Assembly (NCBI GenBank): GCA_036169595.1
Contig: CM069770.1
Span: forward strand, 1,580,001-1,605,000
Source: Dictyostelium firmibasis
Taxonomy: Eukaryota > Evosea > Eumycetozoa > Dictyosteliales > Dictyosteliaceae
Direction of reading: 5' to 3'
Length of the DNA: 25,000 bases
This document shows positions 23,044 through 25,000 of the stretch, one piece after another. The notes beneath the pieces were generated by a model. That model ran no database searches. It was given only the letters and a program-made list of their open reading frames with translations, and had not been told where the DNA came from. Position numbers and translations under genes: made by a program. Positions within the stretch are counted from its first letter, which is position 1; the number at the start of each line of letters is the position of its first letter.

Positions 23044-24235
23044 GTTATTTTATAATTATTATTATTATTATTTATTTTTATTAAATTGCTAATTTTTTAT
23101 TTTTTTTATTAATTTTAAATAATAACTTTCTAGTTTTTGTTTTGAAAATACAATTTGGAAAGCAATTTGTAAAAGAAAATGGAGTTCATCACCAATTTTT
23201 AAAAGAAAACCAATTACTGACTGGAGAAGTTATTATTTAAAGAAAAAAGGATTTATGGATTTATCAGGTGGATTAAGTTGGATTGAAATTTTCTCTTCAT
23301 CAGGTGATAAACCTTCACCAAGATATCAAAATACATGTACGACAGTAAGAGATGAAATTTATTTTATTGGTGGACAAGATCATCCAGAGAATAGATTTAA
23401 TACAATACATAAATTTAATACTACTACACAAGAGTTTACAAGAATAATACCAACTGGTAGTTCACCACCAAAATTTGCAAGACATACATCAACAGCTATA
23501 GGAAATAAAATCTATTCACATGGTGGATTCGATGGATTTAATCAGCATTTTGGACTTTTTGTTTATTGCACTATCGAAAATAATTGGGAAATTCTCTCAC
23601 CAACTGGTGAAGCACCAATCTCAAGAACTAATCATGCAAGTGCTGCAATTGGTGATAATTTCTATATTTTTGGTGGAATGTATAAAAATGGAAATGATTT
23701 AATATTTTTAAATGATCTTTTTGAATATAATACTATCGAGAATAAATGGACTCAATTAAAGGGTACTGGTGATCATCCACCTCAAAAATGTGGACATAAG
23801 TTATTCAATTTCGGTGGTAAATTATTGTTATTTGGTGGTGGATATGGACCACAATGGGATATTAAATATAATGATGTTCATATATACGATAGATCTCTAA
23901 ACAAGTGGACCAAGGTTAAAACAAAAGGAGAAATCAACGTTTGTACATTTACGGTTAGTTGGAGTGTTGGACCGTTCCTTTTCATTTATGGTGGTCAATC
24001 TGTAAAAGATGATCTTCTAACAAATGATCTATATATGTTGGATACAGTTAACATGGAATGGAGTTCAATAAATACAAATTGTACTCCCTTCCCACGTGAT
24101 ATGGGTTCTGGTGCTTTAGTTGGATCAACACTTTATATGTTTGGTGGTTTCTCTTCAACACCATTAGATAGTTTATTCTCTTTAGATTTATTGAAAGGTG
24201 AAAATTTAAATATATCACCATCTCCAAATATTTAA
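22742..24235 (+). CDS. F-box and kelch-repeat protein, two exons, 445 aa
   Basis: Proposed join(22742..22977,23134..24235). The donor is AAG|GTTTGT at 22978 and the acceptor TTCTAG ends at 23133; the junction is mid-codon and restores SKILSSFCFENTIWKAICK. The joined sequence completes an F-box at about 49-95 (IYDFPDEVLLTILSFLEPND...WKAICKRKW), which neither exon holds alone. Six kelch repeats follow at about 125-435, marked by GGQD, GGFD, GGMY, GGGY, GGQS and GGFS, each followed by a Tyr/Asp-containing strand (for example NDVHIYD, NDLYMLD). Such proteins are usually substrate receptors of SCF (Skp1-Cul1) ubiquitin ligases, with the F-box binding Skp1 and the propeller the substrate. The target is unknown. 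The N-terminal 45 residues are Asn/Ser/Gly-rich. An AATAAA at about 24238 follows the stop. Confidence 0.88.
22982..23044. repeat. (TTA)n microsatellite inside the F-box/kelch intron
   Basis: About 20 TTA triplets begin a few bases after the proposed 5' splice site. Reading through would give a poly-Leu tract; a stop follows before the second exon, supporting its intronic status. Confidence 0.85.
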
Positions 24236-24400
24236 ATAATAAATTAATTTAAAATATAATATATACTTAATAAAAAAAAAATTAAAGGAATCGAAATGAT
24301 TTTAATAATCCGAGAAATTAAAAAAAAAATAAAATTAATATTAAAAAAAAATTTTATAGAAAAGGACCATAACTTATTATTATACATTTAATTTATTTAT

Positions 24401-25000
24401 TTAATTTGTTTGACTTTTCCAATTATTATTATTATTATATATTCTACGATTGTTATTGTGATGGTAGTTATTTTTATAAGGATGTCCCCTATTGTTGTTA
24501 TAATTATTATTCCCGTCATCAAAGCTATTGTCATTATCAGATCTCCTATTGTTATAAATTCTATTATCATTGTTATTATAATTTTGATAATGATAACCAT
24601 TTCCATTATTATTGCTATTACTATTATTATTATTACTATTATTATTGTTGATATTGACGTTATTATTATTAATATTATTATTATATTGATCTTTTTCATA
24701 GAATCTATTATTGTTATTTACATTATTACTATAATTTCCTTTATAGAATGAATCTTTGTCATTTCTGTATATATTACTACTTGTTAAATTTGGTGAAGTT
24801 CTATTATTACCATTATTACCATTGTTGCTGATGATATTATTATTATTATTATTGTTACCAATGTTGTTGGTGTTACTAAGGCTACCATTACCATTATTGT
24901 ATGATAGGTTTATGTTTACATTTGAATTTGGGTTTGAATTTGAATTATTTGAGAATAAAGATTGTGAAGGTGAAACTGGTGATGAAAATGGTGATAACGG
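24401..25000 (-). CDS. C-terminal 199 residues of an Asn-rich, Tyr/Arg-containing low-complexity protein (5' partial)
   Basis: The minus-strand frame is open from the right edge (25000) to TAA at 24401-24403, with no start needed inside the window, so the gene continues beyond it. The first visible residues are PLSPFSSPVSPSQSLF, then Asn-rich sequence with Ser and Gly. The second half alternates Asn with Tyr, Arg and His (for example NGYHYQNYNNNDNRIYNNRR), ending NNWKSQTN. This composition resembles prion-like tails of RNA-binding proteins, but no folded domain is visible and the function is unknown. Frames rich in Ile/Tyr on other registers over this span are shadows of the AAT repeats. The gene is convergent with F-box/kelch, 165 bp away. 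Confidence 0.75.
   Translation of the reverse strand, partial: PLSPFSSPVSPSQSLFSNNSNSNPNSNVNINLSYNNGNGSLSNTNNIGNNNNNNNIISNNGNNGNNRTSPNLTSSNIYRNDKDSFYKGNYSNNVNNNNRFYEKDQYNNNINNNNVNINNNNSNNNNSNSNNNGNGYHYQNYNNNDNRIYNNRRSDNDNSFDDGNNNYNNNRGHPYKNNYHHNNNRRIYNNNNNWKSQTN

Noticed and set aside
24406-24751. Plus-strand Ile- and Tyr-rich frames and a minus-strand Ile-rich frame
   Set aside because: Other-register readings of the Asn codons of the minus-strand gene that enters from the right edge.

Overview
The window looks like nuclear DNA of Dictyostelium, most probably D. discoideum. Intergenic DNA and introns are extremely A+T-rich with long poly-A and poly-T runs. Introns are short GT...AG introns, codons prefer A or T at the third position, and many proteins carry long asparagine tracts encoded by (AAT)n. 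Several predicted proteins match families well known in this amoeba. No rRNA, tRNA, CRISPR array or recognisable retroelement was seen.

Layout, left to right. (1) 1-1275 (+): the 3' end of a type I membrane protein gene whose ectodomain looks like a repetitive beta-solenoid. (2) 1429-1878: a decayed gene fragment. (3) 2005-2779 (+): a two-exon polyprenol/phytol/farnesol kinase-like gene, followed at about 3040-3135 by a decayed duplicate of its own 3' end. (4) 3260-7309 (-): a 1349-residue protein with a membrane hairpin, six kelch repeats and a TKL-type kinase domain. (5) 8142-10855 (-): a three-exon gene for a PH-CUE-PX protein, assembled here from pieces that are not one open frame. (6) 12686-15646 (+): a RecQ-family DNA helicase. 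(7) 16043-17935 (-): a six-exon CYRI/FAM49 gene, the Rac1-binding brake on Scar/WAVE. (8) 18854-19152: a 299-bp interval bounded by perfect 18-bp inverted repeats. (9) 19623-21077 (+): an MFSD8/CLN7-like major facilitator. (10) 22742-24235 (+): an F-box/kelch protein, two exons. (11) 24401-25000 (-): the C-terminal part of an Asn-rich protein running off the right edge.

The genes are spaced as independent single-copy eukaryotic genes in mixed orientation, and nothing suggests an operon or cassette. Two themes recur: membrane and lipid signalling (prenol kinase, PH-CUE-PX, CYRI, lysosomal transporter) and kelch propellers (kelch kinase, F-box/kelch). I infer no joint system from this.

The least explained pieces are the G+C-rich island inside CYRI intron 2 (35% G+C over 17161-17400, against about 8% in another intron of the window), the 299-bp inverted-repeat interval, the PH-CUE-PX architecture, and the relic duplication beside the prenol kinase gene.
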